Shown here: positions 25,888-34,945 of the stretch, piece by piece | Layout: the number at the start of each line of letters is the position of its first letter | How positions within the stretch are numbered: the first letter of the stretch is position 1 | Translations under genes and position numbers: made by a program | NCBI GenBank assembly: GCA_964604675.1 | Contig: CAZSAT010000009.1 | Coordinates: 1 to 64,000 of the forward strand | From: CAZSAT01 sp964604675 | Lineage (GTDB): Bacteria; Myxococcota_A; UBA796; CAJQPC01 | Direction: 5' to 3' | Length of the DNA: 64,000 nucleotides | The notes under the pieces: model-generated | Seen by the model: the letters and a program-made list of their open reading frames with translations, nothing else | What the model was told of the DNA's origin: nothing | Databases searched by the model: none

Positions 25888-26948
25888 TCAGTTCTTGCTG
25901 TTCCTCAGGGGCTCGTATGTTGCGCTGTCGCGCCACAGGACGTGCAGGAGCACGGCGAGCTTCCGCGCCACAGCTACGGCCGCACGCTTCGAAGCGTGCT
26001 TGCCGCCGCGCTCCTTCAGCCGCAGGCCCCAACGTCGGAGGTCCGAGTCGGGCCCGAAGGGGCCGAGAACGTAGTGGGCGGACTGGATGAGCAGCGTCCT
26101 CAGGGTGGCATCTCCCGCCTTGGTGATCCGGAGCTGTGGGTTGGACTCCCCCGACTGGTCCATTCGGGGCCTCAGTCCGAGGTAGGAGCCAAGCTGCCGA
26201 CTCTTGTCGAAGCGCCTGGGGTCGCCGATCGTGAGCACGTAGGTCAGTGCGATGATCGGGCCGACACCTGGCACCTGACGTAGCAGCCCGGTCTCCGGGT
26301 AGACCTGCTCGCAGAGCATCTCGACGCGCTTGTCGTAGGCCCGGATCTCATCGGTGAGACAGCCGATCATCGTGTACGTCGGCTCGAAGAGCATCCGGAG
26401 CTCCTCGGGATCTCATCGAAGGTCTTGTGGAACGTCGCCGTGGTCTTCTTGGACAGCCGGAAGCCGAGCGACTTGACCTGCGCGCGCACCGAGTTGATGA
26501 GCAGGGTGCGGGTCTTCACAAGGGCGGCGCGACTCCGAAGCACGACGAGGTGCTTCGCCAGGTCCTCTGAGCGATGCACCACCGGGGCCAGGAGCGCTGG
26601 ATCGACCCTGCCGAGCCGGGCCAGCAGCTCCGCGTCCACCAGGTCCGACTTCGACTGATTCTGGCTGATGAGCTTGAGGCGCCGCGGGTTGGCGACGATC
26701 ACCTCAAGCGCGTGCCTCTGGAGAAGGCGCGACACCCACGGAGAGTGCGTCCCGACCTCGAGGATCGCGCGTCGCCCGTCGAAGCTGGAGGCCCACCTGT
26801 CGAGCGCCTTCGCAGTGCACGGAATCTTGGTCGACGAGCGCGTCTCGCCGTCCGCGTCCAGTTCGACGATGACAACGCTCTTGTCGCTGAGGTCGAGGCC
26901 CGCCGTGATCGGAGGCGCAGTAGGGGTCGTAAGCGGGATAGTCTGCAT
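25888..26948 (-). pseudogene. IS110-family transposase, broken by a one-base frameshift
   Basis: Two minus-strand frames together make one DEDD transposase. The N-terminal part (26948 to about 26405) has AGLDLSDKSVVIVELD with the first Asp, ILEVGTHSPWV with the Glu, and KSDLVDAELLARL with the two late Asp residues. The C-terminal part (to 25888) has LLRQVPGVGPIIALT, a helix-hairpin-helix, and the transposase-20 block DQSGESNPQLRITKAG with the nucleophilic serine region. Around 26405 the frame slips from DEIP to EELRMLFEP; inserting one base restores the join. All active-site residues remain, so this is either a recent inactivation or a sequencing error. IS110 enzymes are RNA-guided recombinases. 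Confidence 0.85.
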
Positions 26949-27119
26949 GTCCGGTCTCCTTCGACTTCGCAGAGGGCCTCGGCCCGTAGTTGCGTGCGTA
27001 GAGTCGCACTGGAGCGGGGGAGGCCGGCCTGCTCATCCCATCTCCGGGCGTTCGGCGGGGCGGTGTCCCCTCTGAAGGGGGGCCCCTCAATGGGCCCCTT
27101 TCGCGTGCCCGCTGGGCAC
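26949..27119 (-). other. Possible guide (bridge) RNA region of the IS110-family element
   Basis: 171 non-coding bases just upstream of the transposase start, the place where IS110-group elements encode their bridge RNA. Two stacked hairpins are visible at the far end: GGGGCCC-ctcaat-GGGCCCC (27079-27098) and GTGCCC-gct-GGGCAC (27105-27119). Loop-to-donor or target pairing was not tested. The right-hand edge meets the recombinase fragment, so it may be truncated. Confidence 0.35.
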
Positions 27120-27896
27120 GCCCGCGCAATCGGCTCGTCGCCAGCTCGCTCGAGCCGACTGGAACCGCGCGCTCCGCAACCTCGAACAGGCACGACACGA
27201 CGCCGAACGCCAGCGCCGCGCCGACGCCGCCCACGTCGACGAGGCCACGCGCGAGCAGATCACCGCCCTCGCCACGGACTTCCCCGCCGTCTGGAACGCC
27301 CCCGAGACACCCAAGCCGGAGAGGAAGCGAATGCTGACCCTCCTCGTCGAGGACGTGACACTGCTCCGAGGCGAGCAGATCACCGCTCACGTCCGCTTCC
27401 GTGGTGGAGCCACCACCACCCTGACCGTCACTCTGCCCACGATGTCCTGCGAGAAGCGGAAGACATCGGCGGCGGTCGTCACAAGGGCCGACGCCCTGCT
27501 CGCCCGGCACACCGACGGCCAAGTCGCCGAGCTCCTGAACCGGGCTGGACACACCACAGGCGCTGGGGCGGTCTTCGACGCTACGGCGGTGGCTTGGATC
27601 AGGAAGGCTCACGGCCTCCCGAGCCTCAAGGAGCGCTTGCTCGCCGCCGGCGGCGTCACTGGCGCGGAGCTCGCGACCAGGCTCGGCATCACGCCCAACC
27701 AGCTCCGCTACAAGGCGCGCCTGGGACAGCTCGTGGCTACCGTCTGCAACGACAAGGGCGAGAGGATCTACGCCACCACGCCCGAACAGCCTCAGCCCAT
27801 CCAGCGACTCCTCGCCAGCCGTGAGAGACTGCGCGAAGGCTCTCAGGCACGCCAACCTGCTCCCCACGTTCACGCAGACCATGCGAGAGGTGCAGT
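27120..27896 (+). pseudogene. Large serine recombinase, 3' fragment
   Basis: The plus strand encodes only the C-terminal part of a large serine recombinase: a charged coiled region (RADWNRALRNLEQARHDAER), then PKPERKRMLTLLVEDVTLL followed by RGEQITAHVRFRGGATTTLT, a signature of this transposon-type recombinase group, and a late helix-turn-helix (TGAELATRLGITPNQLRYKA). The catalytic Ser domain is missing. The 5' break lies at the hairpins flanking the IS110-family element, suggesting that insertion or a deletion next to it removed the front of the gene. The exact end is unclear. Confidence 0.7.
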
Positions 27897-28238
27897 AGGA
27901 ACAGCGCTCCTTCGAGGTCCGAGCCCGGGCGTGTCGCCGCTGTGGCGCGCGGATGCAGCTCTGGCGGGTGATCCGGGGCTACCCGGCGGGGCTGGTGTTC
28001 CGCGGGCTGACGAAGGACAGCAGGGCCCCGCCCGCCGCCGCCGTCAGCTCACCAGCCGCGGCCCGAGGGGCGGTCGGCACGAACACGTGCGCCCGACGAC
28101 CAGCCGGTCCCCTTCTCGCGCCCCGAAGCGCCGCCGGAGCGAGCCGTGGGGGGCGCAGACGGCCTGACCAGCATCCGTCGAGATGCCTCAGCTCGTGCGA
28201 GAATCGCCGCGTGAGGTCGGTTCATGAGCGCTATCCCT
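27897..28238 (+). mobile_element. Mobile-element debris with IS91-like zinc-ribbon scrap
   Basis: No intact gene in 340 bases. At 27911-28040 the plus strand reads ACRRCGARMQLWRVIRGYPA, then GLVFRGLTKDSRAPP. A CxxCG(A/G)RM knuckle followed by a V(I/L) strand and an APP-rich tail resembles the C-terminal zinc region of IS91-family (Y2) transposases. The resemblance is short; treat as suggestive. Confidence 0.3.
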
Positions 28239-30671
28239 TCAGGGTCCCTCCGCCTCGAGGTGGCTCAGGAGCAGGTAGGCCTTGCCGGCGTCAGCGCCGA
28301 CATCAGCGTTTCCAGGGGCACCGATCAAGATGTCGTCCCTGCCGTCCCCATCGACATCGCCAGCGCCCGAGAGGGCCGAAGAGGACCAGTCTCCGGTGTG
28401 CTCGCCGCGGAAGCTGAAGTCCGAGGTCGAGAGGTCGAGCTGGCGCGGCGCGGTCAGACCGCTGCCCAGCACCAGGTAGGTCTGCCCCGCCAGGTCGTAG
28501 CTACCGAAGGCGCCGATGAGCACGTCGGCGAGTCCATCCTGGTCCAGGTCGCCCGCGCCGCTCACGGTGCCACCCGCGTACTGCGAGGTCTGCTCGCCGA
28601 TCATCGTGTGGTCGGCGTCTGCAAGGTCCATGGCCCCCAGCTCGCCGAGGCTGCTGCCCAAGACTACATACGCCTTGCCCGCCGTGAGCTCTCCGTCGTC
28701 GTTGCCGTACGCGCCGACGAGGACATCGACCAGGCCGTCGCCATCCACGTCGCCTGCATTCGCTACGCTCGCCCCAGCGTAGTCGTAGGGGTGCTCGCCG
28801 TAGAGGTGGTGGTCGGCGCGTGACAGGAAAATCTCCCCCGTCAAGCCGCCTCCCAGCACTATGCTGGCACTGCCACTATAGGGTCCGTTCTCCTGATCGT
28901 CGAGCGCCCCGAAGACGAGATCGTCTCGCCCGTCGCCATCGATGTCCCCTCCCCCCGAGGACGCGCCCGTCACCCCCAGGAAGGCGGCGTCGGCCGAAGA
29001 CAGATCGCGGCTCGCCTCCGCCGTGAGTCCGTCGCCCAGGAGCAGGTAGGCCTTGCCCTCGCCCCAGCCTGCGCTGTGCAAGGGCGCTGCAACGAGAATG
29101 TCGTCGAGACCATCTCCATCGACGTCCCCCGCAGAGTCGAGTCCCTGGCCGGCTCGATCGCCAGCGGTCTCTCCCACGAGCGCGTGGTCGACATCCGAGA
29201 GCACGGTGGTGCGAGCGGCCGACACGAGGGCTCCCAGCACCAGGTACGCCTCGCCAGCGTCTTCGCCGCCCGTCTCACTTCCCGGTGCCGCAACCAGGAA
29301 GTCGGCGAGGCCATCTCCGTCGACGTCGCCCGCAGGGGAGACCAGGCTGGCGTTGTCTTGTGCTCGGGCTCCGACGAAGGTGTGATCGACGTCTGACAGC
29401 TCGCCACCCGTGGTGCCGAGGTGCCGCGACAGCACGAGGTAGACCTGGCCTGCGTCAGTGTCCTGCTGGTCGCTGCCCTGGGCGCCGACGAGCACATCAG
29501 CCAGTCCGTCGCCGTCTACGTCGCCCGGTCCGGCCACACTCACCCCCGCATAGTCTCCGGCCGCCTCGCCTGTAAAGCTGTAGTCTGCCCCCGCGAGGTC
29601 CGTGGGTATGGCGCCGTCACAGTCCAGATCGCGACGACTCAGTGGGCCCTCCCCCGCATCGGGATGGACACTCCCGTCCGAGTCGTCACAGTCACCTGAA
29701 CAGGGGCTGTAGCCGTCCGCGTCGGCGTCGCCCGGATGTTGCGTGATGTCGTCGTCGTCGCAGTCGGTGCCTTCGTCGACACCTGCACCGGTCTCCTGGG
29801 AGCCCCAGCCATCGCCGTCGCCGTCGCGCATGCACGCGCCCACGTCCTCCTCTTCCGCTGCACCGAGAAAGGCGGCCGGATCCCCGTCGTCACAGTCGGT
29901 ACCACCGTAGCCCTCCCAGACCTGGCCATCCACATCGACGTCACCGTTGCTTCCGGCGCAGTCGTCGCCTTCCAGGAAGTCGCCCAACGCTCGCAGCTGC
30001 ACGGCGAAAGCGCCTTCCACCTCTACCCCGTCTGCGCCCACATGGACCTCGCCTCGGAGGTCGAGGTCGGCAGGTTGGCCGGCACTCTCCACGTGGAGCT
30101 CGACCGTGGTGAGTCGAAGGTAGCCCGACGTGGACAGATAGACTGCCCTGTAGTCTTCCCAGACCCGGGGGCACCCCGAGGTGTCCACGCTGGTCTCTCC
30201 AGCCTCGCCGTCATGGTCGTAGTACCCGGGGCCGCAGGCTCGATCCTGTTCGATGACCACCGCGCAGGCCTCCCCAGAGCGGTCGGTGGCGAAGCGAAGC
30301 CCGAACTGCTCGAGCTCGGGAAGAGCTGCGCTCGAGGACACACCGAGGTCCTCCACATCCCAGGCGGTGCAGCCGTCGATCTCGACCGAGGAGCCGTCCG
30401 GGAACGTGGCCGTGAACGCCGCCGTGCACGCCGTGGCCGACGCGTCGACGAGGCCATCGCAGTCCTGATCGATGCCGTCGCTCCAATCCTCCTGACCCCC
30501 CGGGTGGACCTCGCCATCGCTGTCGTCGCAGTCCCCCTCGTCCACGGTCCAGCCGTCGCCGTCCGCGTCGGCGGCGAACCAGCCGGTGTCGCTGGCGGGC
30601 GTGACACTCGGCGAGACTGGCGAGCACGCCAGCGCCACGGCCAACAGCCCGAGGTGAGATGGAGCTGGCAG
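28239..30671 (-). CDS. Lipoprotein with MopE motifs and seven FG-GAP repeats
   Basis: About 810 residues. DADGDGWTVDEGDCDDSDGE opens a MopE-type unit just after the signal, and three more DCDD elements lie mid-protein. The C-terminal half has seven FG-GAP/integrin-like repeats (GPGDVDGDGLADVLVGAQG and relatives) with DxDGDGxxD calcium loops, predicting a seven-bladed propeller. The start is unusual: no ATG or GTG gives a signal peptide. TTG at 30644 leaves only MAVALAC; CTG at 30671 has GGAGG 5 nt upstream and gives MPAPSHLGLLAVALAC with a good lipobox, so I extend to it. Three residues of doubt aside, it is an outer-membrane or surface lipoprotein. Confidence 0.8.
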   Translation of the reverse strand: MPAPSHLGLLAVALACSPVSPSVTPASDTGWFAADADGDGWTVDEGDCDDSDGEVHPGGQEDWSDGIDQDCDGLVDASATACTAAFTATFPDGSSVEIDGCTAWDVEDLGVSSSAALPELEQFGLRFATDRSGEACAVVIEQDRACGPGYYDHDGEAGETSVDTSGCPRVWEDYRAVYLSTSGYLRLTTVELHVESAGQPADLDLRGEVHVGADGVEVEGAFAVQLRALGDFLEGDDCAGSNGDVDVDGQVWEGYGGTDCDDGDPAAFLGAAEEEDVGACMRDGDGDGWGSQETGAGVDEGTDCDDDDITQHPGDADADGYSPCSGDCDDSDGSVHPDAGEGPLSRRDLDCDGAIPTDLAGADYSFTGEAAGDYAGVSVAGPGDVDGDGLADVLVGAQGSDQQDTDAGQVYLVLSRHLGTTGGELSDVDHTFVGARAQDNASLVSPAGDVDGDGLADFLVAAPGSETGGEDAGEAYLVLGALVSAARTTVLSDVDHALVGETAGDRAGQGLDSAGDVDGDGLDDILVAAPLHSAGWGEGKAYLLLGDGLTAEASRDLSSADAAFLGVTGASSGGGDIDGDGRDDLVFGALDDQENGPYSGSASIVLGGGLTGEIFLSRADHHLYGEHPYDYAGASVANAGDVDGDGLVDVLVGAYGNDDGELTAGKAYVVLGSSLGELGAMDLADADHTMIGEQTSQYAGGTVSGAGDLDQDGLADVLIGAFGSYDLAGQTYLVLGSGLTAPRQLDLSTSDFSFRGEHTGDWSSSALSGAGDVDGDGRDDILIGAPGNADVGADAGKAYLLLSHLEAEGP

Positions 30672-30737
30672 GGAGGCCTCCAGTTGTGATGCTTCCAGAT
30701 AGTATGACGCCCGGATGTCCGCGGGGCCCAGCGGGCT

Positions 30738-31373
30738 TCAGCTCCCACATGCGGACGATCCGCAGTCGAACCACCAGAAGCTGAGGTCGTTCGTCGAAGA
30801 AACGGTGTCCAGGAAGCTGCTGTTCACGTCGCACGAGACCTCCGTCCGTGCCTGCCAGTGTACGACGAGCAGCACGTCCTCGATGTCTCCAGGAAAGTCG
30901 CAGATGGCGTCCGCGTAGAGGTAGACGTTCTGTCCCGCGCTCACGCCGCTGATGGAGTCGAAGGGGTGAAACGATGGCGTCCCCGTGCCGAGAGAGGCGA
31001 TGATCTCGTCTCGCTCGGCATCGACATCATCCGTGCCGTCCCACTCGATCCAGCCGTAGATGGCCTCGGCGTCCCAGCTGTCGGTCTGGCAGTCGACGCC
31101 GTCGTTGCCGTAGTCGTAGATAGAGTCCCACATGGCGAAGTTCATCTCGGCTGTGAAGAGACCATCACAGAGGGAGTCGTAGACCTTCGAGGGGTCGGTG
31201 TAGCGGGCAGGGTTGTACCAGTAGAACCGGTCGCCGGTCTTGCGCCGCCAGTTGCCGGCGGCTTCGCCCGTGTGCCCGCTGATGATGGCGTCGCCGTTCG
31301 GGCCCACCTGGCCGCTATTGTACCCGATCAGATGGTCGCCCGCGGCAACCGTGGTGATGAGTGTGACCAACAT
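30738..31373 (-). CDS. Orphan secreted protein of unknown function
   Basis: 211 residues; ATG at 31373 follows AGGAGG with 7 nt spacing. MLVTLITTVAAGDHLIGYNS is a short signal peptide. The mature part is rich in Trp, Tyr and Asp (RFYWYNPARYTDPSKVYDSL, NFAMWDSIYDYGNDGVDC) with four to five cysteines and a C-terminal WWFDCGSSACGS. The composition is less GC-biased than its neighbours. It lies 67-94 nt upstream of the FG-GAP lipoprotein gene and may be its operon leader. No family was recognised. Confidence 0.65.
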   Translation of the reverse strand: MLVTLITTVAAGDHLIGYNSGQVGPNGDAIISGHTGEAAGNWRRKTGDRFYWYNPARYTDPSKVYDSLCDGLFTAEMNFAMWDSIYDYGNDGVDCQTDSWDAEAIYGWIEWDGTDDVDAERDEIIASLGTGTPSFHPFDSISGVSAGQNVYLYADAICDFPGDIEDVLLVVHWQARTEVSCDVNSSFLDTVSSTNDLSFWWFDCGSSACGS

Positions 31374-31454
31374 GACTACCCCTCCTGGGATCTCGCCCAG
31401 AGTGTTGGACTTGCGGCGCGAAGACCGCTCCCGGCCCGCGCATTCTGACTGTAG

Positions 31455-31468
31455 CCCCCCCCCCCCCC
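31455..31468. repeat. 14-base C/G homopolymer upstream of the orphan secreted gene
   Basis: Fourteen consecutive C on the plus strand, i.e. G14 in the promoter region of the minus-strand gene starting at 31373 (82 nt away). Such runs slip during replication and can switch promoters, though here this is only a possibility. Confidence 0.9.
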
Positions 31469-32245
31469 GAGGCTTGTCAACGGCCTCGAGGTTACCCTTT
31501 GGTTACCGGTCGCAGATTGCACCATAGGCGTGCTGGCGCTCGCGGGCGAGCATGCGTGCTGCGACGCCTGTCCTGCGGCGTCCTACTTGGAGTCCCGCAC
31601 GTCGCGCACCGCGCCACCGGAGTCCCCGTGCCCCTCCCCGGCTTCCTCGGCCTGATGCTCAGGGGGATAGCCAGCATGAACGACCCTCATGCCTGCATCG
31701 TCGCACGAGGCGGCAAGCCAGCGCTCGCACCGCTCGGCGAGCGTGACCACGAGCTCCTCCACCTCCTCGGTCGCGCGCGCTCGGGCCTGGGGGAGCGATC
31801 CCACGAGTTGAGGTCGGGCCTCGCCGTGTCGAGATCGATGGACTGCGGATCGGTCTTGGCCGTCGGCTTGCCTTCGCTCCTTGGACGTGATCTCGTCGGG
31901 GGATGGACCGAGACATCGAGCTCTTCGAGAACGCCCTGGCTGCCCTTCGTGAGCGGCTGTCGACCGCTCTCGGAGACCTGCGCTCGGCGACCACGGCGCT
32001 CGCGTTCTGTGATGCCGAGCGCCAGGTGCACGCGCTTGCCCTCGAGCTCGCTGCCGAGATGACACAACGGGCCGAGCTCGAGTCCGACCTCGAGCGCGAG
32101 CCATGCCCTGTGTCGAACCACGTGCTGGAGAAACCAAAGAGCCCCCGCCCGGGAGACGCTGTGCAGGCACAGCGTCCTCTCCGCACGGAGGCTCTTCGCA
32201 TGGCGTCTGCACGGGCCGACGCGAGGTCGACCCGAAGCCACAGAC
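31469..32245. other. Gene-poor stretch with one doubtful ORF
   Basis: About 780 bases without a recognised gene. On the plus strand, 31903-32304 starts MDRDIELFENALAALRERLS and continues as an acidic helix to about 32100, after which composition becomes random and it overlaps the sat 3' end; it could be the 5' relic of a longer coiled-coil gene. A minus-strand frame ending at 31583 (LAERCERWLAASCDDAG) also looks mildly protein-like. Direct repeats GGTTACC occur near 31490-31507. Confidence 0.4.
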
Positions 32246-33502
32246 CTACTCGGCCTTGGCGGCGTAGTAGGCGACCAGCGTGTCGGCGGTGCCCGGACGC
32301 ATGATCTCCTGGGGAGGACGCTCGCCGGCGATCAGCATCGCCCGGACCTTCTTGCCGGCGATGAAGGTGGCCTTCTCGCCCTGGTTGTTCTCCATCAGGT
32401 CGACCCGACCGAGGTGCGGGTAGTAGGCGGCGAAGCCGACCTTCACCGGCTGCGTGGCGAGCTCGCCGGCCAGGTTGTCGAAGACCTCGTGCGCGTCGAA
32501 GTCACCCCAGATGGCGGTGCCATCGGCGTAGGGCGCGTCGGCGTGCTTGCGGCCGATGACGATGTGGCTGAAGCCGTGGTTCTGGCGGTAGATCGCGTGC
32601 ATGATGGCCTCGGCGGGACCGCCGTAGAACATCTTGATGTCGAGCCCGATCAGCGTGAACACGTCGTTGATGTCGTAGCCGACCTTGTTCCACAGCTCCG
32701 CGTCGCTGTCGCCGGTGCCCAGGAGCCGGTTCTTCACCAGGTTGGCGTAGGTCGTCATCCGCGTGGGAGCGTCGACGTCGTCGCCCTTGAGCTGGCCGAC
32801 GAGCGGGTTCAGCACCGCGCCGGTGTACAAGCCTGTGCGGGTGAGCTCCTGCACGCCGTGCACGAGCGCGTACTCGTGGGCGCGGTGCAGCGGGTTGCGC
32901 GTCTGGAAGGCCAGCGCGGCCTCCCACTTGCGCTCGGCGATCATCGCGCGGGTCTGGTTGGGCGTGGAGGTCCACTCACCGAAGCGGGTGTCGAAGGGCT
33001 GCGGGAGCACCTTGAGCTCGCCACCGACCAGCTGGGTGCGGCTGTCGCTGGTGACGATGTTGCCGCCGGGGTGGTCCATGCGGTCGGTCTGGTAGACGCT
33101 CTTCACGTAGCGCGCCTTGTCCCAGCCGTAGACGCTGCCCACGGTGAGCAGGGCCACGACCTCGCCGGCCTCGTTGGTGAGGGCGGCCTGCTTGCCGACG
33201 GCCAGCGCGGCGGCCTCGTCGTCGGTGACGGGGAGCACCATCGGAATGGACCAGGCGTAGCTCGTGCCGTTCCGCGCGATCGTCCAGTTGTCGAGCACGC
33301 TGTTGTAGTCGTCCTCGTTCATCGGGCCGGTGAGCGGGCTCAGCGTGCCGTCCGCGAAGCGGTAGACCATCGAGAGATCGGCGTCGGTGACGGCGATCTT
33401 GGGCAGCGCGGCCGCCTCGGCCAGCAGGGAGTTCTTCTGCGAGAGGGGGACGGTGAGGTCGACGGGCGCGTCGAGGCCGCCGTGAACAGGGACGAGGGAC
33501 AT
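32246..33502 (-). CDS. sat: Sulfate adenylyltransferase (ATP sulfurylase)
   Basis: 418 residues, typical of the homo-oligomeric Sat family. It makes APS from ATP and sulfate. The substrate motifs are intact: QTRNPLHRAHEY (about residues 199-210) and HIVIGRKHADAP, the usual GRDHA motif with Lys in place of Asp; PLTGPMNEDDY and GEWTSTPNQTRAM are conserved N-terminal blocks. Start ATG follows AGGACTCC. It is divergent from bioA with an 88-nt shared upstream region. No APS kinase or reductase gene is adjacent, so assimilatory versus dissimilatory use cannot be told, but the lack of aprAB/dsr neighbours favours assimilation. Confidence 0.93.
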   Translation of the reverse strand: MSLVPVHGGLDAPVDLTVPLSQKNSLLAEAAALPKIAVTDADLSMVYRFADGTLSPLTGPMNEDDYNSVLDNWTIARNGTSYAWSIPMVLPVTDDEAAALAVGKQAALTNEAGEVVALLTVGSVYGWDKARYVKSVYQTDRMDHPGGNIVTSDSRTQLVGGELKVLPQPFDTRFGEWTSTPNQTRAMIAERKWEAALAFQTRNPLHRAHEYALVHGVQELTRTGLYTGAVLNPLVGQLKGDDVDAPTRMTTYANLVKNRLLGTGDSDAELWNKVGYDINDVFTLIGLDIKMFYGGPAEAIMHAIYRQNHGFSHIVIGRKHADAPYADGTAIWGDFDAHEVFDNLAGELATQPVKVGFAAYYPHLGRVDLMENNQGEKATFIAGKKVRAMLIAGERPPQEIMRPGTADTLVAYYAAKAE

Positions 33503-33590
33503 GGAGTCCTCCTACGGGGGTCCGTGGGTCGAGAGGGAGGCCGGCCAACATTGCCGGTTAGGGCCGAGTCGGCAACCCGGTGGAGCTCAG

Positions 33591-34898
33591 ATGACCCGCG
33601 ACCAGCTGGTGAAGACCGACAACCGGCACGTGTGGCACCCGTTCACGCAGCACGCGGATCCGGAGGCCTCCGAGCACCTCGTGATCGCTGGCGGCGAGGG
33701 CTGTGAGCTGATCGACGTCGACGGGCGGCGCTACCTCGACGGCGTCTCCTCGCTGTGGGTCTCGGTCTTCGGGCACCGCCATCCGGTGGTCGACGCCGCG
33801 GTGCGGAAGCAGCTGGACGCGCTGGCCCACTCCACGATGCTCGGCCTGACCCATCCGATCGCCATCGAGCTCGCCGAGCGTCTCGCGGCGATCACCCCAG
33901 AGGGCTTGAACCGGGTGTTCTACAGCGACTCGGGCTCGACCGCGGTCGAGGTGGCGCTGAAGATGGCCTTCCAGTGGCACCAGCAGCAGGGCGACACCCG
34001 CCGGAACCGCTTCGTGGCGCTCCGCGACGCGTACCACGGCGACACCATCGGCTCGGTGAGCGTGGGCGGCATCGACCTCTTCCACGCGGTGTACCGCCCG
34101 CTGTTGTTCGACGCGGTGCACGTCGAGGCCCCCCTTCACCGGGAAGACGAAGCCGCGCTGGTGCAGCGCGCGCTCGACACCCTCGAGGAGGTCGGCGACC
34201 AGGTGGCGGCGATCGTGGTCGAACCCCTGGTCCAGGGCGCAGCGGGCATGCGCATGCACAGCCCCGACTTCCTCCGCCCCATCGTGCAGCGGGCGCGCGA
34301 CCTGGGCGCGCTGGTGGTGTTCGACGAGGTGGCCGTGGGCTTCGGGCGGACCGGCACCCTGTTCGCCGCCGAGCAGGTGGGCTTCGCGCCGGACTTCCTC
34401 TGCCTCGCGAAGGGCCTGACGAACGGGTACCTGCCGCTCGCGGTCACCATGGCCACCGATCGGGTGTTCGAGGGCTTCCTGGGCCCCGCGGAGCACACCT
34501 TCTTCCACGGGCACACCTACACGGGCAACCCCCTGGCCTGCGCGGCGGCCCTGGCCACCCTCGACCTCTTCCGGGACACCGACGTGATGGCGCGCCTGGC
34601 CGGCAACGCCGCCGTGCTCCGAGACGCCTGCGCGTCGCTGGTCGCGCGCCATCCCGGGCGCGTCCGGGAGGTGCGCCAGACCGGCACCATGGTGGGCATC
34701 GACCTGGTCGCGCGCCCCGACGAGCCGCGGCTGGGCCGGGAGGTGGTGCTGGCCTGCCGAGAGCGGGGTGTGATCCTGCGCAACCTCGGCGACGTGGTCG
34801 TGTTGATGCCTCCCCTGGTCATGCCGCACGACCAACTCCGTGCGCTGGTGGCGGCCGTCGACACCGTGCTGGCCAGCCCGCGCTTCACCCCAACTTGA
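33591..34898 (+). CDS. bioA: Adenosylmethionine-8-amino-7-oxononanoate aminotransferase
   Basis: 435 residues from the ATG at 33591, chosen because the protein then begins MTRDQLVKTDNRHVWHPFTQ, the standard BioA opening. It transfers the amino group of SAM to KAPA in biotin synthesis. Other marks: YLDGVSSLWVSVFGHRHPV, FYSDSGSTAVEVALKMAFQW, LRDAYHGDTIGSVSVGG, VVFDEVAVGFGRTGT with the PLP Asp, and CLAKGLTNGYLPLAVT with the Schiff-base lysine. It lies 9.5 kb from bioBF. Confidence 0.95.
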   Translation: MTRDQLVKTDNRHVWHPFTQHADPEASEHLVIAGGEGCELIDVDGRRYLDGVSSLWVSVFGHRHPVVDAAVRKQLDALAHSTMLGLTHPIAIELAERLAAITPEGLNRVFYSDSGSTAVEVALKMAFQWHQQQGDTRRNRFVALRDAYHGDTIGSVSVGGIDLFHAVYRPLLFDAVHVEAPLHREDEAALVQRALDTLEEVGDQVAAIVVEPLVQGAAGMRMHSPDFLRPIVQRARDLGALVVFDEVAVGFGRTGTLFAAEQVGFAPDFLCLAKGLTNGYLPLAVTMATDRVFEGFLGPAEHTFFHGHTYTGNPLACAAALATLDLFRDTDVMARLAGNAAVLRDACASLVARHPGRVREVRQTGTMVGIDLVARPDEPRLGREVVLACRERGVILRNLGDVVVLMPPLVMPHDQLRALVAAVDTVLASPRFTPT

Positions 34899-34945
34899 AT
34901 CGCACGGTCGCCTGACGGACACTCGGGCGGTCCCAGGAGAGGCCC

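Noticed and set aside
26390..26420. Programmed frameshift in the IS110-family transposase
   Set aside because: IS110 enzymes are made from one frame, and no slippery heptamer or downstream structure was visible; a simple one-base loss explains it better.
31903..32304. Small plus-strand gene before sat
   Set aside because: Only the first 65 residues look protein-like; it has a weak start context and overlaps the 3' end of sat, so it is kept as a doubtful note.
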